DNA of 64,000 bases from Streptomyces sp. cf386 (GTDB lineage: Bacteria; Actinomycetota; Actinomycetes; Streptomycetales; Streptomycetaceae). Made by a program: the position numbers and the translations under genes. The stretch covers positions 124,001-188,000 of the forward strand of contig NZ_FNHV01000012.1 in NCBI RefSeq assembly GCF_900103585.1. The letters run 5' to 3'. The notes below the pieces were generated by a model. The model searched no databases and was not told the origin of the DNA. It worked only from the letters and a program-made list of their open reading frames with translations. Positions 38,244 to 47,469 of this stretch are shown here, piece by piece; the first letter of the stretch is position 1, and each line of letters starts with the position of its first letter.

Positions 38244-38779
38244 GCCGTACGGCCTTTCGGTGCTTTGGCTGTGTGCAGGGCGACGGCCTGCTGGAGTCGG
38301 TTCTGCGCGGGCGCGCGCCAGATGTGGCAGATGGCGAGCGCGAGGGCGTCGGCGGCGTCGGCCGGCTTGGGCGGGGCGCTGAGCCGCAGCAGCCGGGTGA
38401 CCATGGCGCCGACCTGGGCCTTGTCGGCGCGGCCGGAGCCGGTGACGGCGGCCTTGACCTCGCTGGGGGTGTGCAGGGCGACCGGGATGCCCCGGCGGGC
38501 GGCGCAGAGCATGGCGACGGCGCTGGCCTGGGCGGTGCCCATCACCGTACGGACGTTGTGCTGGCTGAACACCCGCTCCACGGCGACGAATTCGGGCCGG
38601 TGCTCGTCCAGCCACTGCTCGATGCCCTGCTCGATGGCGACGAGGCGGTGTCCCAACTCGGCGTCCGCGGGCGTCCGTACGACACCGACGCCGAGCATGG
38701 TGAGCGGGCGTCCGGCGACGCCTTCGACCACGCCGACACCGCATCGGGTCAGCCCCGGGTCCACCCCCAGTACGCGCAC
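38240..38779 (-). CDS. ruvC: Crossover junction endodeoxyribonuclease RuvC
   Basis: RuvC cuts Holliday junctions. The 179 residues begin with a GTG (VRVLGVDPGLTRCGVG). The acidic catalytic residues are recognisable: Asp in VDPGLTRCG, Glu in FVAVERVFS, and the Asp pair in PADAADALALAICH. It is the first gene of ruvCAB and is coupled to ruvA. Confidence 0.96.
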   Translation of the reverse strand: MRVLGVDPGLTRCGVGVVEGVAGRPLTMLGVGVVRTPADAELGHRLVAIEQGIEQWLDEHRPEFVAVERVFSQHNVRTVMGTAQASAVAMLCAARRGIPVALHTPSEVKAAVTGSGRADKAQVGAMVTRLLRLSAPPKPADAADALALAICHIWRAPAQNRLQQAVALHTAKAPKGRTA

Positions 38780-38918
38780 CCGCGCGCCCTCCCTTCGATC
38801 GCCTGTTTGTGCAGGCTATCGGGTGCCACCGACAACGCCGGTCACCAACGTCCGGCAAAGCGACGGGCCGACGGGGATACCCCGTCGGCCCGTTGAGCCC
38901 GTTCAGCTCGCGGCAGCG

Positions 38919-39671
38919 CTACGCGTCGACCTTCTCCATGATCTCGTCGCTGACGTCGAAGTTGGCGAAGACGTTCTGCACGTCGTCGCTGTCCTCGAGC
39001 GCGTCGATCAGCTTGAAGATCTTCTTGGCGCCCTCCTCGTCGAGCTCGACCTGGACGGACGGCACGAAGCTGGAGTCGGCGGAGTCGTAGTCGATGCCGG
39101 CCTCCTGGAGGGCGGTGCGGACCGCGACCAGGTCGGTGGCCTCGCTGATGACCTCGAAGGACTCGCCGAGGTCGTTGACCTCCTCGGCACCCGCGTCCAG
39201 GACGGCACCCAGGACGTCGTCCTCGGTCAGCTCGCCCTTGGGGACGATGACGACGCCCTTGCGGCTGAACATGTACGACACGGAGCCCGGGTCGGCCATG
39301 TTGCCGCCGTTGCGGGTCATGGCGACGCGGACGTCGGACGCGGCGCGGTTGCGGTTGTCCGTGAGGCACTCGATGAGCACGGCGACGCCGTTCGGGCCGT
39401 AGCCCTCGTACATGATCGTCTCGTAGTCGGCGCCGCCGGCCTCGAGACCGCCGCCGCGCTTGACCGCGGAGTCGATGTTCTTGTTCGGGACCGACTGCTT
39501 CTTGGCCTTCTGGATGGCGTCGTACAGCGTCGGGTTGCCCTCGATGTCAACGCCACCCATGCGGGCCGCGACCTCGATGTTCTTGATCAGCTTCGCGAAG
39601 AGCTTGCCGCGCTTGGCGTCGATCACGGCCTTCTTGTGCTTCGTCGTAGCCCATTTAGAGTGGCCGGACAT
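38919..39671 (-). CDS. YebC/PmpR family protein (probable translation factor TACO1-like)
   Basis: The ATG at 39671 gives 250 residues starting MSGHSKWATTKHKKAVIDAKR, the family signature. YebC-family proteins have been described as transcriptional regulators and, more recently, as factors that relieve ribosome stalling at proline-rich stretches; which applies here is unknown. Position between pdxT and ruvC is conserved in actinobacteria. Confidence 0.93.
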   Translation of the reverse strand: MSGHSKWATTKHKKAVIDAKRGKLFAKLIKNIEVAARMGGVDIEGNPTLYDAIQKAKKQSVPNKNIDSAVKRGGGLEAGGADYETIMYEGYGPNGVAVLIECLTDNRNRAASDVRVAMTRNGGNMADPGSVSYMFSRKGVVIVPKGELTEDDVLGAVLDAGAEEVNDLGESFEVISEATDLVAVRTALQEAGIDYDSADSSFVPSVQVELDEEGAKKIFKLIDALEDSDDVQNVFANFDVSDEIMEKVDA

Positions 39672-39720
39672 CTGCCTGTCTCCTTCGCGTAACCCATCCA
39701 AACAACGAACGCCAGAGATC

Positions 39721-40329
39721 CTACAAGGACTCCGCTGCCCGGTTGGCGCGCACCATCTCGACGAACAGGGAGTGCACACGGTGGTCGCCGGTCAGTTCCG
39801 GGTGGAACGACGTGGCCAGCGCGTTGCCCTGGCGGACCGCGACGATGTGGCCCTCGTGCTCGGCGAGCACCTCGGTCTCGGCGCCCACGGACTCGACCCA
39901 GGGGGCGCGGATGAAGACGCCCTCTACAGGATCGCCCTCGACGCCCTTGACGTCGACCGCCGCTTCGAAGGATTCGTTCTGGCGCCCGAAGGCGTTGCGG
40001 CGCACGATCATGTCGATGCCGCCGATCGTCTCCTGGCCCGAGCGCGGGTCGAGGATCTTGTCGGCGAGCATGATCATGCCGGCGCAGGTGCCGTAGACGG
40101 GCAGGCCGCTCTGCACGCGCGCACGTAGGGGCTCCATCACGCCGAACAGGACGGCCAGCTTGGAGATGGTCGTGGACTCGCCGCCGGGGATGACGAGGCC
40201 GTCCACCTCGGCGAGCTCCTCGGGGCGCCGCACCGGCCTGGCCACGACGTCTGCCGCGGCCAGGGCGATGAGGTGCTCCCGTACGTCGCCCTGGAGGGCC
40301 AGGACGCCTATGACGGGGGTGTCGCTCAT
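39721..40329 (-). CDS. pdxT: Pyridoxal 5'-phosphate synthase glutaminase subunit
   Basis: It supplies ammonia to PdxS for vitamin B6 synthesis. The 202 residues have the class I amidotransferase triad: Cys in PVYGTCAGMI, and His-x-Glu in SFHPELTGD. It follows pdxS by 12 bases, so the two are cotranscribed. Confidence 0.96.
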   Translation of the reverse strand: MSDTPVIGVLALQGDVREHLIALAAADVVARPVRRPEELAEVDGLVIPGGESTTISKLAVLFGVMEPLRARVQSGLPVYGTCAGMIMLADKILDPRSGQETIGGIDMIVRRNAFGRQNESFEAAVDVKGVEGDPVEGVFIRAPWVESVGAETEVLAEHEGHIVAVRQGNALATSFHPELTGDHRVHSLFVEMVRANRAAESL

Positions 40330-40341
40330 GGATGCAGTGCC

Positions 40342-41247
40342 TTACCAGCCGCGGTTCGCGTAGCGCTCGGTCTCGGGGAGGGTGTCGCAGTTGATGCCGA
40401 CCATGGCCTCGCCGAGGTTGCGGGACGCGTCCGCGATGATCTTCGGGTCGTCGTAGAAGGTGGTGGCCTTCACGATGGCGGCGGCGCGCTTGGCCGGGTC
40501 GCCGGACTTGAAGATGCCGGAGCCGACGAAGACGCCCTCGGCGCCGAGCTGGCGCATCAGGGCCGCGTCGGCGGGGGTGGCGACACCGCCGGCGGAGAAC
40601 AGCACCACCGGGAGCTTGCCGAGCTCGGCGACCTCCTTGACCAGCTCGTACGGGGCGCGCAGCTCCTTGGCGGCGGCGTAGAGCTCGTGGTTGTCGAAGC
40701 CGCGCAGCTTGGCGATCTCGTTCTTGATCTGGCGCAGGTGGCGGACGGCCTCGACGACGTTGCCGGTGCCGGCCTCGCCCTTGGAGCGGATCATGGCCGC
40801 GCCCTCGGCGATACGGCGCAGGGCCTCGCCCAGGTTGGTGGCACCGCAGACGAAGGGGGTCGTGAAGGACCACTTGTCGGAGTGGTTGACCTCGTCGGCC
40901 GGGGTGAGGACCTCGGACTCGTCGATGTAGTCGACGCCGAGGGACTGCAGGACCTGGGCCTCGACGAAGTGGCCGATGCGGGACTTCGCCATGACCGGGA
41001 TCGAGACGGCCTCGATGATGCCCTCGATCATGTCCGGGTCGGACATCCGGGCCACGCCGCCGTCCTTGCGGATGTCGGCGGGGACCCGCTCCAGGGCCAT
41101 GACGGCGACGGCGCCCGCGTCCTCGGCGATCTTCGCCTGCTCCGGCGTGACGACGTCCATGATCACGCCGCCCTTGAGCTGCTCGGCCATTCCGCGCTTC
41201 ACGCGCGCGGTGCCGGTCTCGGGAGCCTGGTTTTCGGAGATGGACAC
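40342..41247 (-). CDS. pdxS: Pyridoxal 5'-phosphate synthase subunit PdxS
   Basis: It condenses ribose 5-phosphate, glyceraldehyde 3-phosphate and ammonia to PLP. I chose the GTG at 41247, which has GAGG six bases upstream and gives 301 residues; a GTG at 41259 would add four. Highly conserved stretches include KRGMAEQLKGGVIMDV, VMAKSRIGHFVEAQ, GVDYIDESEVLTPAD and FSAGGVATPADAALM. The 128 bases to the next gene hold nothing obvious. Confidence 0.96.
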   Translation of the reverse strand: MSISENQAPETGTARVKRGMAEQLKGGVIMDVVTPEQAKIAEDAGAVAVMALERVPADIRKDGGVARMSDPDMIEGIIEAVSIPVMAKSRIGHFVEAQVLQSLGVDYIDESEVLTPADEVNHSDKWSFTTPFVCGATNLGEALRRIAEGAAMIRSKGEAGTGNVVEAVRHLRQIKNEIAKLRGFDNHELYAAAKELRAPYELVKEVAELGKLPVVLFSAGGVATPADAALMRQLGAEGVFVGSGIFKSGDPAKRAAAIVKATTFYDDPKIIADASRNLGEAMVGINCDTLPETERYANRGW

Positions 41248-41375
41248 GGGTGACCTCACTCGGTGAAAAAGAGGGTTACAGCAAGCACCGAGGAAACGGG
41301 AGTGGACCAGGCCACTGCAAGGGCCAATGAGGAGCCGGTGGATCCTTTTCCGGCCTGTTGGCGTGAAGGCGCTGG

Positions 41376-41927
41376 TCAGGCGGCCCTGTCGACCAGCGCC
41401 ACGGGCGGCTCGTCGTCCATCTCGAACGCCATGGGGAACGGCGCGTGCCCGGCCAGTCGGAACCAGCGGACCTTGCGGTGCCGGCGCAGGGCGCGGGCCG
41501 CGCGTACGGAGTCGTTGTGGAAGCGACGGGCCATCGGGACCCGGCGGACGGCCTCGGTCAGTTCGCGGGCCGCCTCCTCTCCCCCGGGTGCCTCCCGCAC
41601 CACCTCCACCTGCGGGGCTTCGGCGAACACCGCCCGCAACGCCTGGCTCAGCTCGCTCTCGGCGACCTCTCGCTGCTCCTCCTCGGCCTGCCGGGCGGCG
41701 TGGGCGGCCTCGTACAGGACGATCGACGCGGCCGGATCCAGTACGCCGGAGGTGGCCAGTTCCTGGGCCACGGAGGCGCGGCGCAGCAGCTGTGCGTCGA
41801 GCGCGGCGCGTGCCGCGTCGATCCTGGCGTGCAGTCGGTCGAGACGGCCGGCGGTCCAGCTCAGGTAGAGGCCGATGGCGACGAGGGCTACGAGGATCCA
41901 GATGAGGGTTGCGGTCACGGGCGGCAC
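41376..41927 (-). CDS. LemA-like small membrane protein
   Basis: The protein is 183 residues from the GTG at 41927, or 180 from the GTG at 41918; each has a purine-rich site upstream. An N-terminal membrane segment (TATLIWILVALVAIGLYL) is followed by a long helical region (about 25-110) with the LemA-type pattern RLDRLHARIDAARAALDAQL and LRRASVAQEL, then a basic segment (RRFHNDSVRAARALRRHRK) near the C-terminus that resembles the LemA FN.sV...N motif. Function is unknown. It lies between pimA and pdxS. Confidence 0.75.
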   Translation of the reverse strand: MPPVTATLIWILVALVAIGLYLSWTAGRLDRLHARIDAARAALDAQLLRRASVAQELATSGVLDPAASIVLYEAAHAARQAEEEQREVAESELSQALRAVFAEAPQVEVVREAPGGEEAARELTEAVRRVPMARRFHNDSVRAARALRRHRKVRWFRLAGHAPFPMAFEMDDEPPVALVDRAA

Positions 41928-41999
41928 CTTAGCTCCGCCGGGTCGGCCGAGGTTCGTGCGGGTGTCGGTGTTTCGTGCGGGGCGTCGGTGTTGCCGGCA

Positions 42000-42055
42000 C
42001 TGGGGGCCAACGCCCCCAGACCTCCGCTTCGGCCCTCAACAGGCTTGGTCCTCAG
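42000..42055 (-). repeat. Dispersed 3'-end repeat, family 2, copy A
   Basis: CTGGGGGC..GCCCCCAG hairpin followed by a CTTCGGCC segment and CTTGGTCCTCA. It resembles 49170-49223 and sits at and after the pimA stop. Its hairpin may act as a terminator. Confidence 0.7.
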
Positions 42056-43233
42056 TCTCGCGCCAACCCCAAGCGAGCTCGCAGCCCGCCGGCCCCGCCA
42101 CCCCCGGCCGCCCGCTCGTCCGCCGCCACCGCGGCCGCCCCCGCCGTCACCGTCTCGTACACCGACAGGATGTCCGCGCCGACCGTCGACCAGTCGAAGC
42201 GGCGTACGTGCGCGCTCCCCCGCTCCCGCAGCTCCGCCCGACGGGCAGGGTCCTCCATGAGGCGTACCGCGGCCTCGGCCAGGGAGTCGGCGTCCTCGTT
42301 GGTGAAGAGTTCGCCGGCCGCGCCCTGGTCGAGGACCTGGGCGAAGGCGTCCAGGTCCGAGGCGAGGACCGGGGCGCCGGCCGACATCGCCTCGACCAGG
42401 ATGATGCCGAAGCTCTCGCCGCCGGTGTTGGGAGCGACGTACAGGTCGATGCTGCGCAGGAAGCGGGCCTTGTCCTCGTCGCTGACCATGCCGAGGAACT
42501 CGACGCGGGAGCGGAGCTCGGCGGGCAGGGACTCGACCGCCTCCTCCTCGTCGCCCCGGCCCGCCACCAGGAGCCTGGCCCGGGGGCGTGCAGCGAGGAT
42601 CTTCGGCAGGGCCCTCATCAGCACCGGCAGGCCCTTGCGGGGCTCGTCGATACGGCCGATGAAGCCGATCGTGTCGCCCTGCCACTCGGGGTTGGGCTCG
42701 GCCTTGGCGAAGAAGTCGACGTCGACGCCGTTGGGGATGACCACCGCGTCGCCGCCCAGGTGTTCCACCAGCGTGCGGCGGGCGTACTCGCTCACCGCGA
42801 TGCGCGCGCTGATCTTCTCCAGGGCCGCCTGGAGGATCGAGTACGCGGCGATCATCGCCCGCGAGCGCGGGTTGGAGGTGTGGAAGGTGGCGACGATGGG
42901 GCCCTGGGCCGCCCAGCAGGTCAGCAGGCCGAGGGACGGCGACGTCGGCTCGTGGATGTGGATGACGTCGAACCGGCCGTCGTGCAGCCACCGGCGGACG
43001 CGGGCCGCCGACAGGAAGCCGAAGTTCAGGCGGGCGACCGAGCCGTTGTACGGGACGGGGACGGCACGGCCCGCGGAGACGACGTACGGCGGCAGCGGGG
43101 TTTCGTCGTCGGCCGGGGCCAGGACGGACACCTCGTGGCCGAGCCGGATGAAGTACTCGGCGAGGTCGCGGATGTGGAACTGGACGCCACCCGGCACGTC
43201 CCAGGAGTACGGGCAGACGATCCCGATCTTCAC
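42052..43233 (-). CDS. pimA: Phosphatidylinositol alpha-mannosyltransferase-type glycosyltransferase (PimA family, GT4)
   Basis: PimA adds the first mannose from GDP-mannose to phosphatidylinositol at the inner membrane face. The GTG at 43233 with GGGGAG seven bases upstream gives 393 residues. GT4 features include the N-terminal GIVCPYSWDVPGGVQFHI, the acceptor loop HIHEPTSPSLGLL, GFIGRIDEPRKGLPVL in the donor domain, and the E-x7-E motif ESFGIILVEAMSAG. The GTG overlaps the upstream acyltransferase stop. Function is inferred from the order thrS-HIT-pgsA-acyltransferase-pimA, the same as in mycobacteria. Confidence 0.9.
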   Translation of the reverse strand: MKIGIVCPYSWDVPGGVQFHIRDLAEYFIRLGHEVSVLAPADDETPLPPYVVSAGRAVPVPYNGSVARLNFGFLSAARVRRWLHDGRFDVIHIHEPTSPSLGLLTCWAAQGPIVATFHTSNPRSRAMIAAYSILQAALEKISARIAVSEYARRTLVEHLGGDAVVIPNGVDVDFFAKAEPNPEWQGDTIGFIGRIDEPRKGLPVLMRALPKILAARPRARLLVAGRGDEEEAVESLPAELRSRVEFLGMVSDEDKARFLRSIDLYVAPNTGGESFGIILVEAMSAGAPVLASDLDAFAQVLDQGAAGELFTNEDADSLAEAAVRLMEDPARRAELRERGSAHVRRFDWSTVGADILSVYETVTAGAAAVAADERAAGGGGAGGLRARLGLARD

Positions 43234-44156
43234 GGACGCTCCCCTGAGGGGCCGTCGGCCGGTCGTGGTTCCAGGTCGGCGACCCACAAGCGCTGGAGCA
43301 TGTGCCAGTCCTCCGGATGTTCTGCGATCCCCGAGGCGAAGGCATCGGCCAGCGCCTGTGTCATGACAGACGTCTTCTCGGCCCGGGTACCTGACTCGGG
43401 TACCTCGATCGGGGGATGGATTCGGCCCTGCATGACCGGGGAGTCGTCGTACCAGAGCGTGACGGGGAGCAGGAGTGCCCCCGTCTGCTGGGCCAGCAGC
43501 GCCGGGCCGGCCGGCATCCGGGCCGTGGCACCGAAGAAGTCCACCTCGACGCCGGAGGCGGACAGGTCACGGTCGGAGACCAGGCAGACCAGACCGCCGT
43601 CGCGCAGCCTGCGGGCCAGCGTGCCGAACGCGGTGCCGCCGCTGTGCGGCAGGACTTCCATGCCGAGGCCCTCGCGGTAGGCGACGAAGCGGTCGTAGAG
43701 CGTCTCGGGCTTGAGTCGCTCGGCGACCGTCGTGAACGGCGTCTTCAGCTCGGTGGTGACCCAGGCGCCCGCGAGATCCCAGTTGGCCAGGTGCGGCAGA
43801 GCGAGTACGACGCCGTTTCCGGCGGCCAGGCCATCGGTCAGGTGGTGGACGCCCTTGACGTCGAAGCTGTCCTTGACTCGCTCGGCGCTCCAGGCGGGCA
43901 GCCGGAAGGACTCCATCCAGTAGCGCAGGTACGAGCGCATACCCGCGCGCGAGAGCTCGGAAAGGCGCTCCGGGCTCGCGTCGGGCACCACGCGCGCGTA
44001 GTTGCTCTCCAGCCGCCGGACGCCCTTGCCCCGCTGCTTCCAGGCGAGGTCGGCGATGGTGCGGCCGAGCCGTACGGCGACCGGCTCGGGGAGCTTCTTG
44101 ACCGTGCCCCAGCCGAGGCCGTACAGCGCGTCCGTGAGCCGTTCCTGGGCGCTCAC
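43230..44156 (-). CDS. Phosphatidylinositol mannoside acyltransferase (LpxL/HtrB family)
   Basis: The GTG at 44156 overlaps the pgsA stop (GTGA) and gives 308 residues. The acyltransferase HX4D motif is His122-LANW-Asp127 (ALPHLANWDLAG). The protein belongs to the lauroyl/myristoyl acyltransferase superfamily, with an N-terminal hydrophobic region. In mycobacteria the gene at this position (PatA) acylates the mannose added by PimA. The same role is likely here but not shown by sequence alone. Confidence 0.88.
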   Translation of the reverse strand: MSAQERLTDALYGLGWGTVKKLPEPVAVRLGRTIADLAWKQRGKGVRRLESNYARVVPDASPERLSELSRAGMRSYLRYWMESFRLPAWSAERVKDSFDVKGVHHLTDGLAAGNGVVLALPHLANWDLAGAWVTTELKTPFTTVAERLKPETLYDRFVAYREGLGMEVLPHSGGTAFGTLARRLRDGGLVCLVSDRDLSASGVEVDFFGATARMPAGPALLAQQTGALLLPVTLWYDDSPVMQGRIHPPIEVPESGTRAEKTSVMTQALADAFASGIAEHPEDWHMLQRLWVADLEPRPADGPSGERP

Positions 44157-44839
44157 TTGGCTGCCTCGCTCCCTTGAGAGGCGTTCTGCGCCTTCTCCTG
44201 CGCGGCCGCCGCCTCCGCCTCGGCCGACTCACGGCGGACCGTGACGACGCGCTGGATGAGCGTGACGAGGCTACCGACGGCGACGATCCACAGGGCGACG
44301 GGCAGCAGGTACTGGATGCCGGGTACCCCGAACTTGTGCAGGCCCGCGAGACCGGCCGCGACCAGCGAGATCACCAGGCGCTCGGCGCGCTCGACGAGGC
44401 CGTTGACCGCGACCGGCAGGCCGATCGATTCGCCACGCGCCTTGGTGTACGACACCACCTGGCCGCTGGCCAGGCAGAAGATCGAGACGGCGCACAGGAC
44501 GAGGTCGTCGCCGCCACCGGCGTACCAGAGGATGAAGCCTCCGAAGATCGCGCCGTCGGCGACCCGGTCGAGCGTGGAGTCCAGGAAGGCGCCCCAGCGG
44601 CTGGAGCGGCCGAGCTGGCGGGCCATGTTGCCGTCGACGAGGTCGGAGAACACGAAAAGCGTGATCACGACCGTGCCCCAGAAGAACTCGCCCATGGGGT
44701 AGAAGACCAGCGCGCCCGCGACCACACCGGCGGTGCCGATGAGCGTGACGGTGTCGGGGCTGACGCCCCGCCGGATCAGAAACGCGGCGAACGGTGTGAG
44801 GACACGCGTGAAGAATGCACGCGCGTACTTGTTCAGCAT
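44153..44839 (-). CDS. pgsA: Phosphatidylinositol phosphate synthase (CDP-alcohol phosphotransferase)
   Basis: It joins CDP-diacylglycerol to inositol phosphate to begin phosphatidylinositol synthesis. The ATG at 44839 with GGAAGG upstream gives 228 residues. The complete CDP-alcohol motif is present: Asp66, Asp69-Gly70, Ala73-Arg74, Gly83, Asp87, Asp91 (D-x2-DG-x2-AR-x8-G-x3-D-x3-D). Six membrane segments are expected. The C-terminal tail is Ala/Glu-rich. It is first in the coupled pgsA-acyltransferase-pimA set. Confidence 0.93.
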   Translation of the reverse strand: MLNKYARAFFTRVLTPFAAFLIRRGVSPDTVTLIGTAGVVAGALVFYPMGEFFWGTVVITLFVFSDLVDGNMARQLGRSSRWGAFLDSTLDRVADGAIFGGFILWYAGGGDDLVLCAVSIFCLASGQVVSYTKARGESIGLPVAVNGLVERAERLVISLVAAGLAGLHKFGVPGIQYLLPVALWIVAVGSLVTLIQRVVTVRRESAEAEAAAAQEKAQNASQGSEAAK

Positions 44840-45116
44840 GGCCTTCCCGAGGGTCGGTGTGGCGCCGGGCGGCCCCTGCTGGCCACCGGCTGGCCCATCG
44901 TAGCCACGCGCGCGTACGTGCGACCGCCGGGCACTCGTCCAGGGGGCGGGCAGCCCGGTCCACCGGTGCCGGATGGCGCGATCACGTCCGCCGTATGGAC
45001 GCACCGTGACGGGAGTGGAAAGCTCGAAGAACCGCGGGCGTCACCGGAGCCGCCATCGCACGCGGATCCGCATGTCCGCGCCCACAGTGACCTCACCGTG
45101 CACGGGAGGCAGGATC

Positions 45117-47315
45117 ATGGGCGACAAGGCGAACGCACACCCCGGAGCCGCCGGCAGGGCTACAGCGGCCGACCACCCCGCGTCCGTACGGAATGTGGTG
45201 CTGGTCGGCCACTCCGGATCGGGCAAGACCACCTTGGTGGAAGCCCTCGCGCTCACCGCGGGGGCAGTGAACCGGGCGGGCCGCGTGGAGGACGGCGGCA
45301 CCGTCTCCGACTACGACGAGATCGAGCACCGGCAGCAACGCTCGGTACAGCTCTCCCTGGTGCCGGTCGAATGGGACGGCATCAAGGTCAACCTTCTGGA
45401 CACCCCCGGATACGCCGACTTCGTCGGGGAACTCAGGGCCGGTCTGCGAGCGGCGGACGCGGCCCTTTTCGTTGTCTCCGCCTCGGACGGCGTGGACGGC
45501 TCGACCCGCATGGTGTGGGAGGAGTGTGCGGCCGTCGGCATGCCGCGCGCGATCGTCGTCACGCACCTGGAGGCCGCTCGGGCGAACTACGAGGAGATGA
45601 CGCGGATCTGCGCGGAGGCCTTCGGCGGGGACGACCCCGACGCCGTGCTCCCGCTGTATCTGCCGCTGCACGGCCCGCAGGGCCCGGACGGGCACGCGCC
45701 CGTGACCGGTCTGACCGGGCTGCTGTCGCAGAAGCTCTTCGAGTACGCCTCCGGGGAGCGCAAGGAGTCCGAGCCGGACGAGGACCAGCTGCCCGAGATC
45801 GAGGAGGCCCGCAACCGGCTGATCGAGGGGATCATCGCCGAGAGCGAGGACGAGACCCTCATGGACCGCTATCTCGGCGGCGAGCAGGTCGACGTCAAGA
45901 CGCTGATCGAGGACCTGGAGCGGGCCGTCGCGCGCGGCACGTTCTTCCCCGTGCTCGCCGCCGCTCCCGCCTTCGACGGCGGCCGCCAGGGCCTCGGCAC
46001 GGTCGAGGTGCTGGAACTGATCACGCGGGGCTTCCCGACGCCTCTGGAGCGCCAGGCACCGACGGTCACCACGGTCGACGGCAAACCGCGTGAGCTGAAG
46101 CTGTGCGATCCGAACGGGCCGCTGGTCGCGGAGGTCGTGAAGACGGCGTCCGACCCGTACGTCGGCCGGGTGTCGATGGTGCGCGTCTTCTCCGGCACCC
46201 TGCGCCCCGACGAGACGGTGCACGTCTCCGGGCACGGCCTTGCCGACCGCGGGCACGAGGACCACGACGTCGACGAGCGGATCGGCGCCCTGTCCGCGCC
46301 CTTCGGCAAACAGCAGCGCACGCTGAGCCACTGCATCGCCGGCGACCTCGCGTGCGTGGCGAAGCTGAGCCGCGCGGAGACCGGCGACACCCTGTCGGCC
46401 AAGGACGACCCACTCCTGATGGAGCCCTGGCAGATGCCCGACCCGCTGCTGCCGCTGGCCATCCAGGCGCACAGCAAGGCGGACGAGGACAAGCTGTCGC
46501 AGGGCCTGTCCCGGTTGGTCGCCGAGGACCCGACCATGCGACTGGAACAGAACCAGGCCACCCATCAGGTGGTGCTGTGGGCCCTGGGCGAAGCGCACGC
46601 GGACGTCGCCCTCGAACGGCTCCGCAGCCGCTACGGCGTGCAGGTAGACGTCGTACCGCACAAGGTCTCCCTGCGGGAGACGTTCGCGAGCAAATCGGCG
46701 GGCCGGGGCCGGCATGTGAAGCAGTCCGGCGGCCACGGGCAGTACGCCATCTGCGAGATCGAGGTGGAGCCGCTGCCGGGCGGCTCGGGCGTCGAGTTCG
46801 TCGACAAGGTCGTCGGCGGCGCGGTGCCGCGGCAGTTCATCCCGTCGGTGGAGAAGGGCGTACGGGCCCAGGCCGCCAGGGGAGTCGCGGCCGGCCATCC
46901 GCTCGTCGACGTCCGGATCACGCTGCTCGACGGCAAGGCACACTCCGTCGACTCCTCCGACGCCGCGTTCCAGACGGCCGGCGCGCTCGCGCTGCGGGAG
47001 GCGGCGGCCGACGTGAAGATCCATCTGCTGGAGCCGGTGGCCGAGGTGTCCGTCCTCGTCGGCGACGACTACGTCGGCGCCGTGATGAGCGACCTGTCCG
47101 GGCGGCGCGGCCGTGTCCTCGGCACCGAACAGACCAACGGTGGCCGCACGCTCATCAAGGCCGAGGTGCCCGAGATCGAGATCGGCCGGTACGCCGTCGA
47201 TCTGCGGTCGCTGTCGCACGGCACCGCACGCTTCAGCCGTTCGTACGCGCGGCACGAACCGATGCCGCCGCAGATCGCGGAAAGGATTCGCGAAGACGCG
47301 CGCGACGCCTCGTAG
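45117..47315 (+). CDS. EF-G-like translational GTPase paralogue with degenerate G motifs
   Basis: The ATG at 45117 follows GGGAGG and gives 732 residues with all five EF-G domains. G1 is normal (GHSGSGKT, 31-38) and so is G3 (DTPGYADF, 95-102). Switch I lacks the usual RGITI; the aligned segment reads QQRSVQLS (73-80), without the conserved Thr. G4, normally NKxD, reads THLE (149-152), so guanine recognition should be altered. Domain IV has RETFASKSAGRGRHVKQSGGHGQYA. It is not the essential fusA, which lies in the str operon, and resembles the FusA2/EF-G2-like class of actinobacteria whose role is unknown. It diverges from pgsA. Confidence 0.88.
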   Translation: MGDKANAHPGAAGRATAADHPASVRNVVLVGHSGSGKTTLVEALALTAGAVNRAGRVEDGGTVSDYDEIEHRQQRSVQLSLVPVEWDGIKVNLLDTPGYADFVGELRAGLRAADAALFVVSASDGVDGSTRMVWEECAAVGMPRAIVVTHLEAARANYEEMTRICAEAFGGDDPDAVLPLYLPLHGPQGPDGHAPVTGLTGLLSQKLFEYASGERKESEPDEDQLPEIEEARNRLIEGIIAESEDETLMDRYLGGEQVDVKTLIEDLERAVARGTFFPVLAAAPAFDGGRQGLGTVEVLELITRGFPTPLERQAPTVTTVDGKPRELKLCDPNGPLVAEVVKTASDPYVGRVSMVRVFSGTLRPDETVHVSGHGLADRGHEDHDVDERIGALSAPFGKQQRTLSHCIAGDLACVAKLSRAETGDTLSAKDDPLLMEPWQMPDPLLPLAIQAHSKADEDKLSQGLSRLVAEDPTMRLEQNQATHQVVLWALGEAHADVALERLRSRYGVQVDVVPHKVSLRETFASKSAGRGRHVKQSGGHGQYAICEIEVEPLPGGSGVEFVDKVVGGAVPRQFIPSVEKGVRAQAARGVAAGHPLVDVRITLLDGKAHSVDSSDAAFQTAGALALREAAADVKIHLLEPVAEVSVLVGDDYVGAVMSDLSGRRGRVLGTEQTNGGRTLIKAEVPEIEIGRYAVDLRSLSHGTARFSRSYARHEPMPPQIAERIREDARDAS

Positions 47316-47469
47316 TTGGCGCGCGACACCTCCGAGTCGGCGGGCGGCTTTGGGCCGTCCGCCGACGATTGTCGGTGGCTGGGGATACGCTGATCATTGA
47401 TCAACAGGTGTGCGAAGCAGGGAAGTCGGGAAGGCCGCAGATGCAGGACGGCGGCGATCGGGGGCGGGA

